Assembly (NCBI GenBank): GCA_024699005.1
Contig: JAILQN010000016.1
Location: 1 to 46,897, forward strand
Length of the DNA stretch: 46,897 bases
Direction: 5' to 3'
Source of the DNA: Clostridia bacterium
GTDB taxonomy: Bacteria; Bacillota_A; Clostridia; Oscillospirales; Acutalibacteraceae
Of the stretch, positions 1 through 7,348 are shown piece by piece (positions within the stretch are counted from its first letter, which is position 1; every line of letters starts with the position of its first letter). Below the pieces are notes generated by a model. The model was given only the letters and a program-made list of their open reading frames with translations, was not told the DNA's origin and did not search any database. The position numbers were made by a program, and so were the translations under genes.

Positions 1-1
1 T

Positions 2-874
2 CTGCACGGCGGCTCGCACAAGGTCGGCTGCCTGACTCTGCCCATGTCCTCGGGCAACACGCAGAGGCAGATCCAGTTTATGCGCGACCTGCATTCCACG
101 ATCATCTGCTGCACTCCCTCTTACGCGGCTTACATAGGCGAGACCCTCAAAGAGGAGGGACTGACTCCCGACGATATAGATCTTAAAGCCGGCATATTCG
201 GCGCTGAACCGTGGACAGAGGAGATGCGCCGCGACATAGAGGCTTCCCTCGGCATAAAGGCTTATGATATATACGGTCTGACCGAGACCAGCGGTCCCGG
301 CGTCTCCTTCGAGTGCGAAGAACAGAAGGGCATGCATATAAACGAGGACCACTTCTACGCCGAGATCATCGACCCAGACACGGGCGAAGTACTGCCCGAA
401 GGCGCCGAGGGCGAGCTCGTGTTCACCAGCCTCGATAAAGAAGGCTTCCCGCTGCTCAGATACAGGACCCGCGACCTGTGCGTGCTCAGCCGCAAAAAAT
501 GTTCCTGCGGCAGGACATTCGTCAGGATGTCCAAGCCCAAGGGCAGAAGCGACGATATGCTCATCATCCGCGGCGTGAACGTGTTCCCGTCCCAGATCGA
601 GACCGTTCTTCTGCAGCAGGGCTACGCGCCCAATTACCTTATAGAAGTAGACAGGGTCAACAACACAGACACTCTGGATATCAAAGTGGAGCTTTCACCG
701 GAGCTGTTCTCCGACACCGTCCGCGATATCACCATAGAGGAAAAGAAGCTTGCGAACGCCATCAAGCTCATGCTCGGAATCACACCGAAGGTCCACCTTG
801 TGGCGCCAAAGTCCATCACCCGCAGCGAGGGCAAGGCGGTCAGGGTCATAGACAAGCGCAAGCTTATAGACTGA
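2..874 (+). CDS. paaK: phenylacetate-CoA ligase (PaaK family), 3' part
   Basis: The frame is open from the first bases of the window, so the 5' end is cut off. PaaK-family enzymes are AMP-forming ligases that join aryl acids such as phenylacetate to CoA in the cytoplasm. Visible features are the GGSHKVG and SSGNTQRQ segments near the left edge, the adenylate-forming motif YDIYGLTETSGPG, the hinge region RYRTRDL, a CSCGRTF segment, and a C-terminal GRSDDMLIIRGVNVFPSQIE. About 290 residues remain of an expected 430 or so. The ACT-domain gene downstream is a common partner of paaK-like genes in anaerobic Firmicutes, where the pair is linked to aryl-acid products of aromatic amino acid fermentation; that role is inferred here. 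The true aryl substrate cannot be read from sequence. Confidence 0.93.
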   Translation: MHGGSHKVGCLTLPMSSGNTQRQIQFMRDLHSTIICCTPSYAAYIGETLKEEGLTPDDIDLKAGIFGAEPWTEEMRRDIEASLGIKAYDIYGLTETSGPGVSFECEEQKGMHINEDHFYAEIIDPDTGEVLPEGAEGELVFTSLDKEGFPLLRYRTRDLCVLSRKKCSCGRTFVRMSKPKGRSDDMLIIRGVNVFPSQIETVLLQQGYAPNYLIEVDRVNNTDTLDIKVELSPELFSDTVRDITIEEKKLANAIKLMLGITPKVHLVAPKSITRSEGKAVRVIDKRKLID

Positions 875-876
875 AG

Positions 877-997
877 TCAGGCAAGAGGCAAGAGGCAAGA
901 GGCAATAGTCAAAAGGCAATAGGCAGTAGTTTTTTGGTTTCTTTCTATTACCTAATGCCTAATGCCTACTGCCTAATGCCTACTGCCTAATGCCTTA
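877..997. repeat. two opposed heptanucleotide arrays between paaK and the ACT gene
   Basis: From 877 the sequence falls into seven 7-bp units ending in GGCA or GTCA (for example AGAGGCA and ATAGGCA). After a 20-bp spacer, from 949, there are seven units of the type TGCCTAA/TGCCTAC. The second arm is the reverse complement of the first (TGCCTAT pairs with ATAGGCA), so the whole could fold into a long imperfect hairpin. It fills most of the 155-bp gap and might attenuate transcription between the genes; that effect is inferred. Confidence 0.85.
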
Positions 998-1029
998 AAA
1001 ACAAACAACCCGCATCAGGAGGAATAAGA

Positions 1030-1452
1030 ATGTTACATCAGATTTCCATATTCATAGAGAATAAGACCGGGTCGCTGGCTGAAATCACGGACTTTCTTGC
1101 GAACAAGAACGTTGACCTCAAAGCGCTCTGCATTGCGGATACCGAGGATTTCGGGATACTCAGGATAATCGTCAGCGATTACGCTGCGGTCGCGAATCAG
1201 CTTCGCGCCGCAGGCTATATCATCAAGGTCAACCACGTTATCGCCGTCAACATGCCCGACAGGCCCGGCGGAATGGCAAACGTCGTCCGCGTTCTCGCGG
1301 ACAATAAACTGGTCGTCGAATACACCTACGCCTTCCCGACGCCGAAGCCCGAAACCGCCTGCGTTATCTTCCGCGTGAACGACAACAAGGCCGCCGTCGC
1401 AGCTCTTGAAGCCGCCGGAATAGAAGTGGCGGACGAAAACTCGCTGTTCTGA
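1030..1452 (+). CDS. tandem ACT-domain protein
   Basis: A 140-residue protein made of two consecutive ACT folds. The first covers about residues 1-68 (ISIFIENKTGSLAEITDFLA, with the Gly-Ser-Leu turn of ACT domains). The second covers about residues 70-138 (AVNMPDRPGGMANVVRVLAD). No catalytic domain is attached. ACT domains bind amino acids as allosteric sensors; stand-alone double-ACT proteins next to paaK are widespread in Clostridia. An AGGAGG site at 1017-1022 sits seven bases before the ATG, which fixes the start. Regulation of the ligase by an aromatic amino acid is plausible but inferred from context only. Confidence 0.88.
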   Translation: MLHQISIFIENKTGSLAEITDFLANKNVDLKALCIADTEDFGILRIIVSDYAAVANQLRAAGYIIKVNHVIAVNMPDRPGGMANVVRVLADNKLVVEYTYAFPTPKPETACVIFRVNDNKAAVAALEAAGIEVADENSLF

Positions 1453-1460
1453 TATATATT

Positions 1461-1488
1461 CCCCGTATCGGTCTTGACTAATACGGGG
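1461..1488. terminator. hairpin after the ACT gene
   Basis: CCCCGTAT (1461-1468) pairs perfectly with ATACGGGG (1481-1488) around a 12-base loop just after the ACT stop codon. No long T-tract follows, only TTATTG. The loop contains the -35 box of the next promoter, so the hairpin may end upstream transcripts while leaving the rubrerythrin promoter free. Confidence 0.5.
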
Positions 1489-1502
1489 GATTATTGTATA
1501 AT
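1474..1502 (+). promoter_or_regulatory. sigma-A-type promoter of rubrerythrin
   Basis: TTGACT (1474-1479), a 17-bp spacer and a perfect TATAAT (1497-1502) lie 30 bp before the rubrerythrin ATG. This is close to the housekeeping consensus, so rubrerythrin is probably transcribed on its own and strongly. Confidence 0.85.
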
Positions 1503-1532
1503 GATGAAAATTAAAACAAGGAGTAAACAACC

Positions 1533-2072
1533 ATGGAATTAAAAGGTTCTAAAACAGAAGCCAATCTGCAGGCGGCATTCGCCGGCGAGTCCCAGGCGCA
1601 TACCAAATATCAGTATTACGCATCCAAGGCGAAAAAAGAGGGCTACGTTCAGATAGCTTCCATTTTCGAGGAGACTTCCAGAAACGAGAAAGAGCACGCG
1701 AAGATCTGGTTCAAGCTGCTTCACGGCGATGAGATCCCCGCCACGCTTGACAATCTTGCAGACGCCGCCAACGGCGAGAATTTCGAGTGGACGGATATGT
1801 ACGCCGGCTTTGCCGCCACCGCCCGCGAAGAAGGCTTCACAAAAATAGCCTGCCTGTTCGAGATGGTCGGCAAGATCGAGAAAGAGCATGAGGCGCGCTA
1901 CCGCAAGCTCATCGAAAACATCGAGGGCGGCCTTGTGTTCTCCAGGGACGGCGACACCATCTGGCAGTGCTCCAACTGCGGCCACATCGTGATCGGGCCC
2001 AAGGCTCCCGGGATCTGCCCCGTATGCGCCCATCCGCAGGCGTATTTCGAGATCAAGGCAGAGAATTATTGA
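1533..2072 (+). CDS. rbr: rubrerythrin
   Basis: Rubrerythrin is a cytoplasmic non-haem iron peroxidase that reduces hydrogen peroxide in anaerobes. The 179-residue protein has an N-terminal ferritin-like four-helix domain (about residues 1-135) with diiron-ligand motifs such as EETSRNEKEHA and EMVGKIEKEHEARY. The C-terminal rubredoxin-like domain (about residues 145-179) has two CxxC knuckles, CSNC and CPVC, that hold a single iron. Length and domain order are typical. AAGGAG at 1518-1523 precedes the ATG. The strong private promoter and flanking hairpins point to a single-gene unit. Confidence 0.96.
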   Translation: MELKGSKTEANLQAAFAGESQAHTKYQYYASKAKKEGYVQIASIFEETSRNEKEHAKIWFKLLHGDEIPATLDNLADAANGENFEWTDMYAGFAATAREEGFTKIACLFEMVGKIEKEHEARYRKLIENIEGGLVFSRDGDTIWQCSNCGHIVIGPKAPGICPVCAHPQAYFEIKAENY

Positions 2073-2090
2073 TATCTCAATCCGACAGTT

Positions 2091-2117
2091 CAACCGCCCG
2101 GGCTTCCCGGGCGGTTG
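2091..2117. terminator. 12-bp perfect hairpin between convergent genes
   Basis: CAACCGCCCGGG (2091-2102) pairs with CCCGGGCGGTTG (2106-2117) across a three-base CTT loop. It lies between the rubrerythrin stop (+) and the cytidylyltransferase stop (-), the usual position of a shared terminator. Neither side has a clear T-tract, so the mechanism is unproven. Confidence 0.7.
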
Positions 2118-2123
2118 CTCATA

Positions 2124-2783
2124 TCAGGTTCCGAACCTGTCCTTCAATCTGTACTCCATCTCCTTAAGCTGATAATCATACGTCAGCTTAAGGTTTTCTT
2201 TAAAGTCAAAATTCAGACTGTATTTCGCATCGGGACCCAGCTGCCAGGCGAGCTCCTGAGACGGGAACGTCGTATCCAGCACTTCGTATATCTTTTTGAA
2301 GACGAATCCCTCCGGGGACTGAGTCATATAATACTTGTCGCGGTCAAGGGGTTCAAAATAAATATTCCCCAGCGCTCCGGTCAGCTTCTGGCATGTGATT
2401 ATCGCGTCATTATCGTCAAGCGCTCTGAAATAGCTGTCTATCAGTTCGGGATATACGAACGGAGCCACGGCGTCAAAGATCACGACCTTCGTATCCTCAT
2501 CGGGATCATAGTTTGCGGCGATGAAATCGAAGCCGGATTTCACCGAATCAAGACGTTCTTTGCCGTTGTCGGCGTAATCGATGCCGGGACTGTTCATTCC
2601 CTCGGAATAATTCCACCATGACGGGTCCGCCACGATAAGGATATTATCTGTAAGGGAGGCTCCCCTGCATGCTTCTATAACGTAGTCGATGACGGGTCTG
2701 CCCAGTATCTCCACGTACTGCTTGGGCAGCGGAGCGCCGAAGCGCCTGCCTACGCCGCCGGACATTATCATACAGATATTCAT
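2124..2783 (-). CDS. IspD/TarI-like cytidylyltransferase
   Basis: A nucleotidyltransferase of the IspD family, which joins CTP to a phosphorylated alcohol. The N-terminal nucleotide-binding signature GGVGRRFG followed by LPKQYVEILGRPVIDY is clear. The family's DAVRPF motif reads DAVAPFV here, so the arginine is missing. The start is taken at the ATG at 2783, four bases after the LicD stop, rather than nine codons upstream inside LicD. The genome's MEP-pathway genes (dxr, ispG) lie far away at 30-33 kb, while this gene is translationally paired with licD. A role in making a CDP-activated polyol or choline-like donor for surface glycans is therefore more likely than isoprenoid synthesis. That reading is inference. 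Confidence 0.8.
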   Translation of the reverse strand: MNICMIMSGGVGRRFGAPLPKQYVEILGRPVIDYVIEACRGASLTDNILIVADPSWWNYSEGMNSPGIDYADNGKERLDSVKSGFDFIAANYDPDEDTKVVIFDAVAPFVYPELIDSYFRALDDNDAIITCQKLTGALGNIYFEPLDRDKYYMTQSPEGFVFKKIYEVLDTTFPSQELAWQLGPDAKYSLNFDFKENLKLTYDYQLKEMEYRLKDRFGT

Positions 2784-2787
2784 ATCG

Positions 2788-3651
2788 TCACCAGATCTCC
2801 ACCGAGTCAAGCTTAAAATGATCGGGAACTCTCTTATCCTCCGGCGGGAGCTGCTTCCAGTCGCCGTACAAAGATTTCAGTATCTCAAGATATTTTTTCG
2901 GAGCCATTATCATATATTCCCTGACAGGAACGCGGACGAACTCGTCAAACCAGTGCTTCGGGAAGACGTTGCGGTCCAGCACCCAGAGCGGCACCGAAGG
3001 CTTGAAGTACATATCGCCCTCGTCCGTTTTCACCATGTTGACGACCTTCTCATACATATTGCATAAGGTCCTCATTTTTATGTGTTTGCCGACGGCGCCG
3101 AGAACTGCGGTCTGAGCCTTCTGAAGGGCGGAATAATCCGACTTATCCTTTTTGCCGTTCCTGTGAGGTATGGATAGACCGTATATGACCCGAACAAGGA
3201 AACTCTGCAGCCTGACAGTCACGCCGCTTTTTGTATCGTGCAGACAGTAAAGCTCTATAAATATCGTGTCCATCCTGGGATCATTCGCCATATTCCCTTC
3301 GCCCCCGGGCAGGGTAAAGGAATTGCTTACCCTGCAGTTATTATAGAATATCCGGGGAATGAAATCCACGAAATTTTCTCCGAATTCATCGTAATTCACA
3401 AAGTCGAAATCCTCGCCAAGTTCTTCGGGCAGTATCTTTATCAGTCTGTAAAAATCCCTGCGCTTCAGGTCGAGATCTATATCGTCGTCCCAGGGGATAA
3501 AATCCCTGTGCCTTATCGCGCCCAGCAAAGTCCCTCCCGAAAGGGAGTAATGTATATCATACTTTTTGCAGATCCTGTCCAGCTCGACGAGTATCTTTAG
3601 CTCCACGTCCTGGATCTCCCTGAGCGTTTTCAGTTCTTTTTCATTCAGCAC
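2788..3651 (-). CDS. LicD family phosphotransferase
   Basis: LicD proteins transfer phosphocholine or phospho-polyol groups from CDP donors to cell-surface glycans. The 287-residue protein has the family signature near the N-terminus: YSLSGGTLLGAIRHRDFIPWDDDIDLDL, shown here with spaces as YSLSGGTLLGAIRHR DFIPWDDDIDL, holding the Asp cluster expected to bind metal. No signal peptide or membrane segment is seen, so it acts at the cytoplasmic face. The start is a GTG at 3651 preceded by GAGGAGAAG with good spacing; the nearby ATG is out of frame. It is four bases upstream of the cytidylyltransferase gene, which would supply the CDP substrate, in the manner of licC-licD. The transferred group cannot be told from sequence. 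Confidence 0.87.
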   Translation of the reverse strand: MLNEKELKTLREIQDVELKILVELDRICKKYDIHYSLSGGTLLGAIRHRDFIPWDDDIDLDLKRRDFYRLIKILPEELGEDFDFVNYDEFGENFVDFIPRIFYNNCRVSNSFTLPGGEGNMANDPRMDTIFIELYCLHDTKSGVTVRLQSFLVRVIYGLSIPHRNGKKDKSDYSALQKAQTAVLGAVGKHIKMRTLCNMYEKVVNMVKTDEGDMYFKPSVPLWVLDRNVFPKHWFDEFVRVPVREYMIMAPKKYLEILKSLYGDWKQLPPEDKRVPDHFKLDSVEIW

Positions 3652-3681
3652 TTTTCTTCTCCTCTCTCAGAAGTTGACAGC

Positions 3682-5142
3682 TTACAGATCATTCCCGTCA
3701 GCAGTTGATTGTTCACTTTCAACTTTCAGCTGTTCACTGTCATATAGCTTACCATGCAGTTCCTCTACTCTCTTTTTGGACAGCTTATAGCAGAAGCCGA
3801 GAAGGATAAACATAATACTGAGTACGACAGCAGGAATGATTGTTGAGATATCGTAAAGCTTTGCAGTGACTTCGACGGTCTGCCCGACAGTATCCGCAGT
3901 GTCGACGTTATAGCCGATGAATTTGAGCAGCGCATTCATACCGACGCCCGCCAGAGTCTGACCGAGCTTCCTCGTGAAGGAATAGAAGGCGTAAGCGGTC
4001 CCCTCCTCCCGCCTGCCGGAGAGCATCTCGTGATAGTCGATAACGTCCATGACCAGCGCCCATACCTCCAGCACGAGGAAAGTCTGTCCTGCGCCGGAAA
4101 ACAGAAGCAGCGCAAGGAATGCATAGGGATTGGAGACGAGAGGCGTGAACCTCATGAAATACAGCGCGAAATTGACTATCGCGGCAAAAAGCAGCCCCAC
4201 GGAGCAGAGCTCTTTTTTACCGTATTTGCGTATGAGCTTTCCCATAAACGGCAGGAAACAAGCCATTGGCAGATATGTGCAGACCGTAGTGAGCGAATAC
4301 AGTCCGGGCTTGTTGTAGAAATCCTTGAGCAGGTAGTTGTAGGTCGTCTGCGTATACATCTGGAAAGCGATCAGCAGCATGGACACGATGCACAGCACGA
4401 GGAACGGACCGTTATGAGACAGCACTTTTATGGATTTCAGAATATCATAATTACCTTGATCCTGTTTCGGCGGAAGAGTTATACGCTCCTTTGTGAGCTT
4501 GAAATGCAGAAAATAAATAACCACCGTGAGTACGGCAAGCACTGCTACAGCAAGAGTCAGTTTCGTGGAGTCAAGGACTTTTGTGTCTTTATCGAGAGTT
4601 TTAAATACGAACAGCGGCAGCAGTATCTGCGCCGGCAGACCGCCGACGCCCGCGCCTATCGAACGCCACATGGAGAGCGAAGAACGCTCGGACTCGTCGT
4701 CCGTGATGACCGACGCAAGAGAGCCGTACGGAATATTGGTACCGGTGTACATCATGCCGTAGAAAATATAGGTCACGTAGGCAAAGATGAGGTACTGGGA
4801 CGTGGAAAGCCCCGGAATCTTCGTAAACATGACGACGGCGGCGATAGCCAGCGGGAGCGACGCGCCAAGAATATACGGGCGGAACCTGCCATACTTTGTG
4901 GGCTTGCGCGAGTCGATGAAACCGCCCCACATCGGGTCGTTTATCGCGTCCCAGATACGCGCCACAAGCATGAGCACCGTTATCTGCGTGAGCGGGAGCT
5001 TCAGCACGTCGGTATAGAACATATTAAGAAACGACGATATCAGTCCGAAGGTCAGAAGACCTCCCATATCACCCATTGCGTAACCGATCCTGTCCTTGAT
5101 TGTGATGCCGTGGGTAAGATCCTTTTTGATTTCCTTTGCCAT
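3682..5142 (-). CDS. GPH-family sugar:cation symporter (MFS)
   Basis: A 486-residue inner-membrane transporter of the glycoside-pentoside-hexuronide:cation symporter family (relatives of MelB, XylP and YihO). It has about twelve hydrophobic segments, an N-terminal YAMGDMGGLLTFGLISSFL segment typical of the family, and the loop ARIWDAINDPMWGGFIDSR with the conserved Asp-Pro. An AAAGGAA site precedes the ATG. It follows the TauE/SafE gene by about 45 bases and is followed by licD, all on the same strand. The last 20 or so residues (from SEQLKV on) are encoded by a heptanucleotide array and look like an added tail. The substrate is unknown; a sulfosugar is considered among the findings. Confidence 0.9.
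   Translation of the reverse strand: MAKEIKKDLTHGITIKDRIGYAMGDMGGLLTFGLISSFLNMFYTDVLKLPLTQITVLMLVARIWDAINDPMWGGFIDSRKPTKYGRFRPYILGASLPLAIAAVVMFTKIPGLSTSQYLIFAYVTYIFYGMMYTGTNIPYGSLASVITDDESERSSLSMWRSIGAGVGGLPAQILLPLFVFKTLDKDTKVLDSTKLTLAVAVLAVLTVVIYFLHFKLTKERITLPPKQDQGNYDILKSIKVLSHNGPFLVLCIVSMLLIAFQMYTQTTYNYLLKDFYNKPGLYSLTTVCTYLPMACFLPFMGKLIRKYGKKELCSVGLLFAAIVNFALYFMRFTPLVSNPYAFLALLLFSGAGQTFLVLEVWALVMDVIDYHEMLSGRREEGTAYAFYSFTRKLGQTLAGVGMNALLKFIGYNVDTADTVGQTVEVTAKLYDISTIIPAVVLSIMFILLGFCYKLSKKRVEELHGKLYDSEQLKVESEQSTADGNDL
3704..3745. repeat. heptanucleotide array in the 3' end of the GPH gene
   Basis: Six consecutive 7-bp units of the GTTCACT/TTCAACT type lie inside the coding sequence and encode part of the hydrophilic C-terminal tail (about residues 466-479). 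Read on the gene's strand the units are AGTGAAC and AGTTGAA words. Confidence 0.75.
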
Positions 5143-5187
5143 AATGTATTCCTTTCAGTTTATTTCTCAATATTCAACGCTCTGAAT

Positions 5188-5922
5188 TCACTTCACCAGA
5201 AGCGAAACTCCGCTTATTATCATCAATATATAGCTTATGAGCATAAAGGCTCTCTTATTCATTTTATGCTCAATAAGATTCCCGATAAACAGAGCAAGCA
5301 CGAGTACTGCGAGAGATATCCACATAAGCGAGAGCGTCTGCTCGTTTTTAAAACTTCCCGCGTTGATGTCCCTAACGAGCATGATGCCGTTCAGAACTAT
5401 CCAGACTGCGGAAACGGTCGCGCGGAATTCTTCTTTTTCCTGGATTTCCTCGGCGGCATAGACGATAAGCAGCGGTCCGCCGCAGACGAACATCCCGTGC
5501 ACGAGACCCGCCAGCGCGATGATCAGGATCGACACGGGTAGATTTGGCTTTTTAAGCTTCTGTTTCCGGATGAATTTATAGAGATTAAACAGGGCAAAAG
5601 CCACAACGACAGAGCCCAGAAGCTTATAAAGCAGCTGCTGATTGCTTTCAAGATACGGCTCGATAAAATGCCCCGCGATTATTCCCGGGATCATTATGCC
5701 GGTCATCTTGGCGAACTCTTTAAAGTTGATGTGCCTGAATTCGAGGGCGTCCACTCCCACGGAAGCTGCAAGCCCGAGTGCATTCAGGATAGCTCTCGCT
5801 CCGTTATAGCCGACCAGCATAACGGAAAAAGGCATTGCCAGCACCGTTCCGGCAAAGCCGGTGATGGACTGGATGATGTTCGACAGGAAGACGACGATGA
5901 GGAAAAGGATGGATTGCTGCAT
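5188..5922 (-). CDS. TauE/SafE (TSUP) family exporter
   Basis: A 244-residue membrane protein with about eight hydrophobic segments and the TSUP pattern: an N-terminal QSITGFAGTVLAMPF and a second-half repeat GLVHGMFVCGGPLLIVY. Members export sulfite, sulfoacetate and other C2-C3 organic anions. The start is taken at the ATG at 5922 (MQQSILF). A 14-residue upstream extension (MGLEPGTRNLELIT) is possible but would be encoded by the heptanucleotide array at 5931-5958 and has no better ribosome site. It lies between a sugar-isomerase-like gene and a sugar symporter on the same strand, which suggests removal of a small acid formed from the imported sugar; this is inference. Confidence 0.85.
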   Translation of the reverse strand: MQQSILFLIVVFLSNIIQSITGFAGTVLAMPFSVMLVGYNGARAILNALGLAASVGVDALEFRHINFKEFAKMTGIMIPGIIAGHFIEPYLESNQQLLYKLLGSVVVAFALFNLYKFIRKQKLKKPNLPVSILIIALAGLVHGMFVCGGPLLIVYAAEEIQEKEEFRATVSAVWIVLNGIMLVRDINAGSFKNEQTLSLMWISLAVLVLALFIGNLIEHKMNKRAFMLISYILMIISGVSLLVK

Positions 5923-5930
5923 TGTGATTA

Positions 5931-5958
5931 GTTCCAAGTTCCGGGTTCCAGGTTCCAA
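5931..5958. repeat. heptanucleotide array before the TSUP gene
   Basis: Four units, GTTCCAA, GTTCCGG, GTTCCAG, GTTCCAA, with no gaps. On the minus strand this is a run of GGAAC words directly upstream of the TSUP start, one of which may act as a weak Shine-Dalgarno. Confidence 0.88.
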
Positions 5959-5979
5959 GCCCATGGAACTCGGACCCGA

Positions 5980-7317
5980 TCAGGCTTCTCTCTCAACTTC
6001 AATACCGAGGAATTCCGCGAGCGCTTCCAACGTCTCCGCTATATCGCCCATTGCGATCGCGAAATGCGGTTCCCAGCCATTCTTCACGGCACGCTCTATC
6101 ATCGGCTTCGGCTCTGCTTTTGTTTTTACGACTATTGAAGTACCGTAAAACTGCTGCGGCTTGTCAAGCGCCTCTCCGGGAGCGATAAAGAACCGGAAGG
6201 AGCCGTCGGGCTTTCTGCCGACGCGGAAGACAGTGACGTTCTTTTCCTCCCTGCAACCGAATTCGAGAGTCGGACCGATGCGTCTGTTGCAGTGTACGCC
6301 GGCGCGGGCGCCCGTATCCTCTCTCGCAAGAGAACAGGCTGCGGTGCCGCAGTGCCAGAAGGTGACCGTATGCTCATTCTCGTCAAGCGACACGGGATCG
6401 CCGAAGAAGGCGGGCTTCCCCGTCAGGAACTGACTGATATACATAGTCAGAGCGCCGTACGTATCAGCCTCGCATGCTGCGGGCACGCCAAGGTCGTTCA
6501 GCATGGCAAGGGCAGCGCAGACGGGAGTGCCGAAATCCGTAAAGAAATCCGGCCAGCAGCGGCTGGAAAGCGCGCCTATATCATTGTTTTTTACATATTC
6601 GTCATAAGCCCTGTATAGACGGGCAAAATCAAGGACGTTATTCTGTTTGATACCGTCAAGTCCGACGATGCGTTTTTTCGCGTCGGCAAGATAATCTTTG
6701 ATATCGTCGTCGGAAAACTTCTTCGCCTTGTTTATAAGCTCCCTTGCCTCTACAGAGACCACGTTCGCGCCGAACTTTGCCGCGACCTCCGCGTCCAGAG
6801 CCCGGCCGAAGCCGAAGCCCTGTGGAGTGTGCCCGACCTGCATTATATTGAGCGAACGCATCGCCTTTCTGACCCTCTCCGCATCAACGGCGGCTTTGAC
6901 AGATTTCCGGACGCCGTATTCATCCGGTGAGCCGAACACGTATCTGAAAGGTCTGTCAAAGCTTTTCAGCATATTCGCGGCGGAAAACGCCCCGGTCAGA
7001 GAGTTGAGCCTGAGCCTTGTGCCGTCGATAACGGGCTCGCGCAGAGTCCATAAAAGCACCGGACAGTCGAATTTGCGCAGGATCTCAGCGATATACGCGC
7101 CGTTGGCGAAGGTCACGTTCTGAACTATCGCGAGATCCGGCGAGACAGTATCGAGAAATGCGTCCAGTTTATCTATGGACAGAAGCATCTCATCTGGACA
7201 GACGGTGTTTTTGTCTATGCTTCCAAGCAGCGATTTGCTCTCTTCAAATAATATCCCGGCGCTCTCAAGATGGAAAGTCGGAACTCCTATCGGAATGTAA
7301 ACAGGTGTAAAACTCAT
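5980..7317 (-). CDS. L-fucose/arabinose isomerase-like protein
   Basis: A 445-residue cytoplasmic protein resembling the L-fucose isomerase superfamily of metal-dependent aldose-ketose isomerases. Supporting segments are the N-terminal alpha/beta part with PDLAIVQNVTFANG, a central VMQ-like stretch NIMQVGHTPQGFGF, the acidic ACEADTYGALTMYISQFLTG that fits the family's metal-binding Glu/Asp region, and a C-terminal beta-rich part with a TFWHCGTAACSLA segment carrying a candidate metal-binding His. It is shorter than classical FucI (about 590). AGGAGG lies seven bases before the ATG. It is first in a same-strand series with a TSUP exporter and a GPH symporter. The sugar is not identified; sulfoquinovose isomerases are one relative to test. 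Confidence 0.75.
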   Translation of the reverse strand: MSFTPVYIPIGVPTFHLESAGILFEESKSLLGSIDKNTVCPDEMLLSIDKLDAFLDTVSPDLAIVQNVTFANGAYIAEILRKFDCPVLLWTLREPVIDGTRLRLNSLTGAFSAANMLKSFDRPFRYVFGSPDEYGVRKSVKAAVDAERVRKAMRSLNIMQVGHTPQGFGFGRALDAEVAAKFGANVVSVEARELINKAKKFSDDDIKDYLADAKKRIVGLDGIKQNNVLDFARLYRAYDEYVKNNDIGALSSRCWPDFFTDFGTPVCAALAMLNDLGVPAACEADTYGALTMYISQFLTGKPAFFGDPVSLDENEHTVTFWHCGTAACSLAREDTGARAGVHCNRRIGPTLEFGCREEKNVTVFRVGRKPDGSFRFFIAPGEALDKPQQFYGTSIVVKTKAEPKPMIERAVKNGWEPHFAIAMGDIAETLEALAEFLGIEVEREA

Positions 7318-7348
7318 ATTGCCTCCTGATTATAGAAATAGTTATAAA

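Noticed and set aside
877..997. CRISPR array
   Set aside because: Units are 7 bp, directly abutting, with no spacers; no cas genes are present. The 93-bp repeat near 39.3 kb also lacks the repeat-spacer form.
4030..5541. 503-residue ORF on the plus strand
   Set aside because: It is antisense to the GPH transporter and TSUP genes, has no ribosome site and a composition (His/Arg/Gln-rich) typical of shadow frames.
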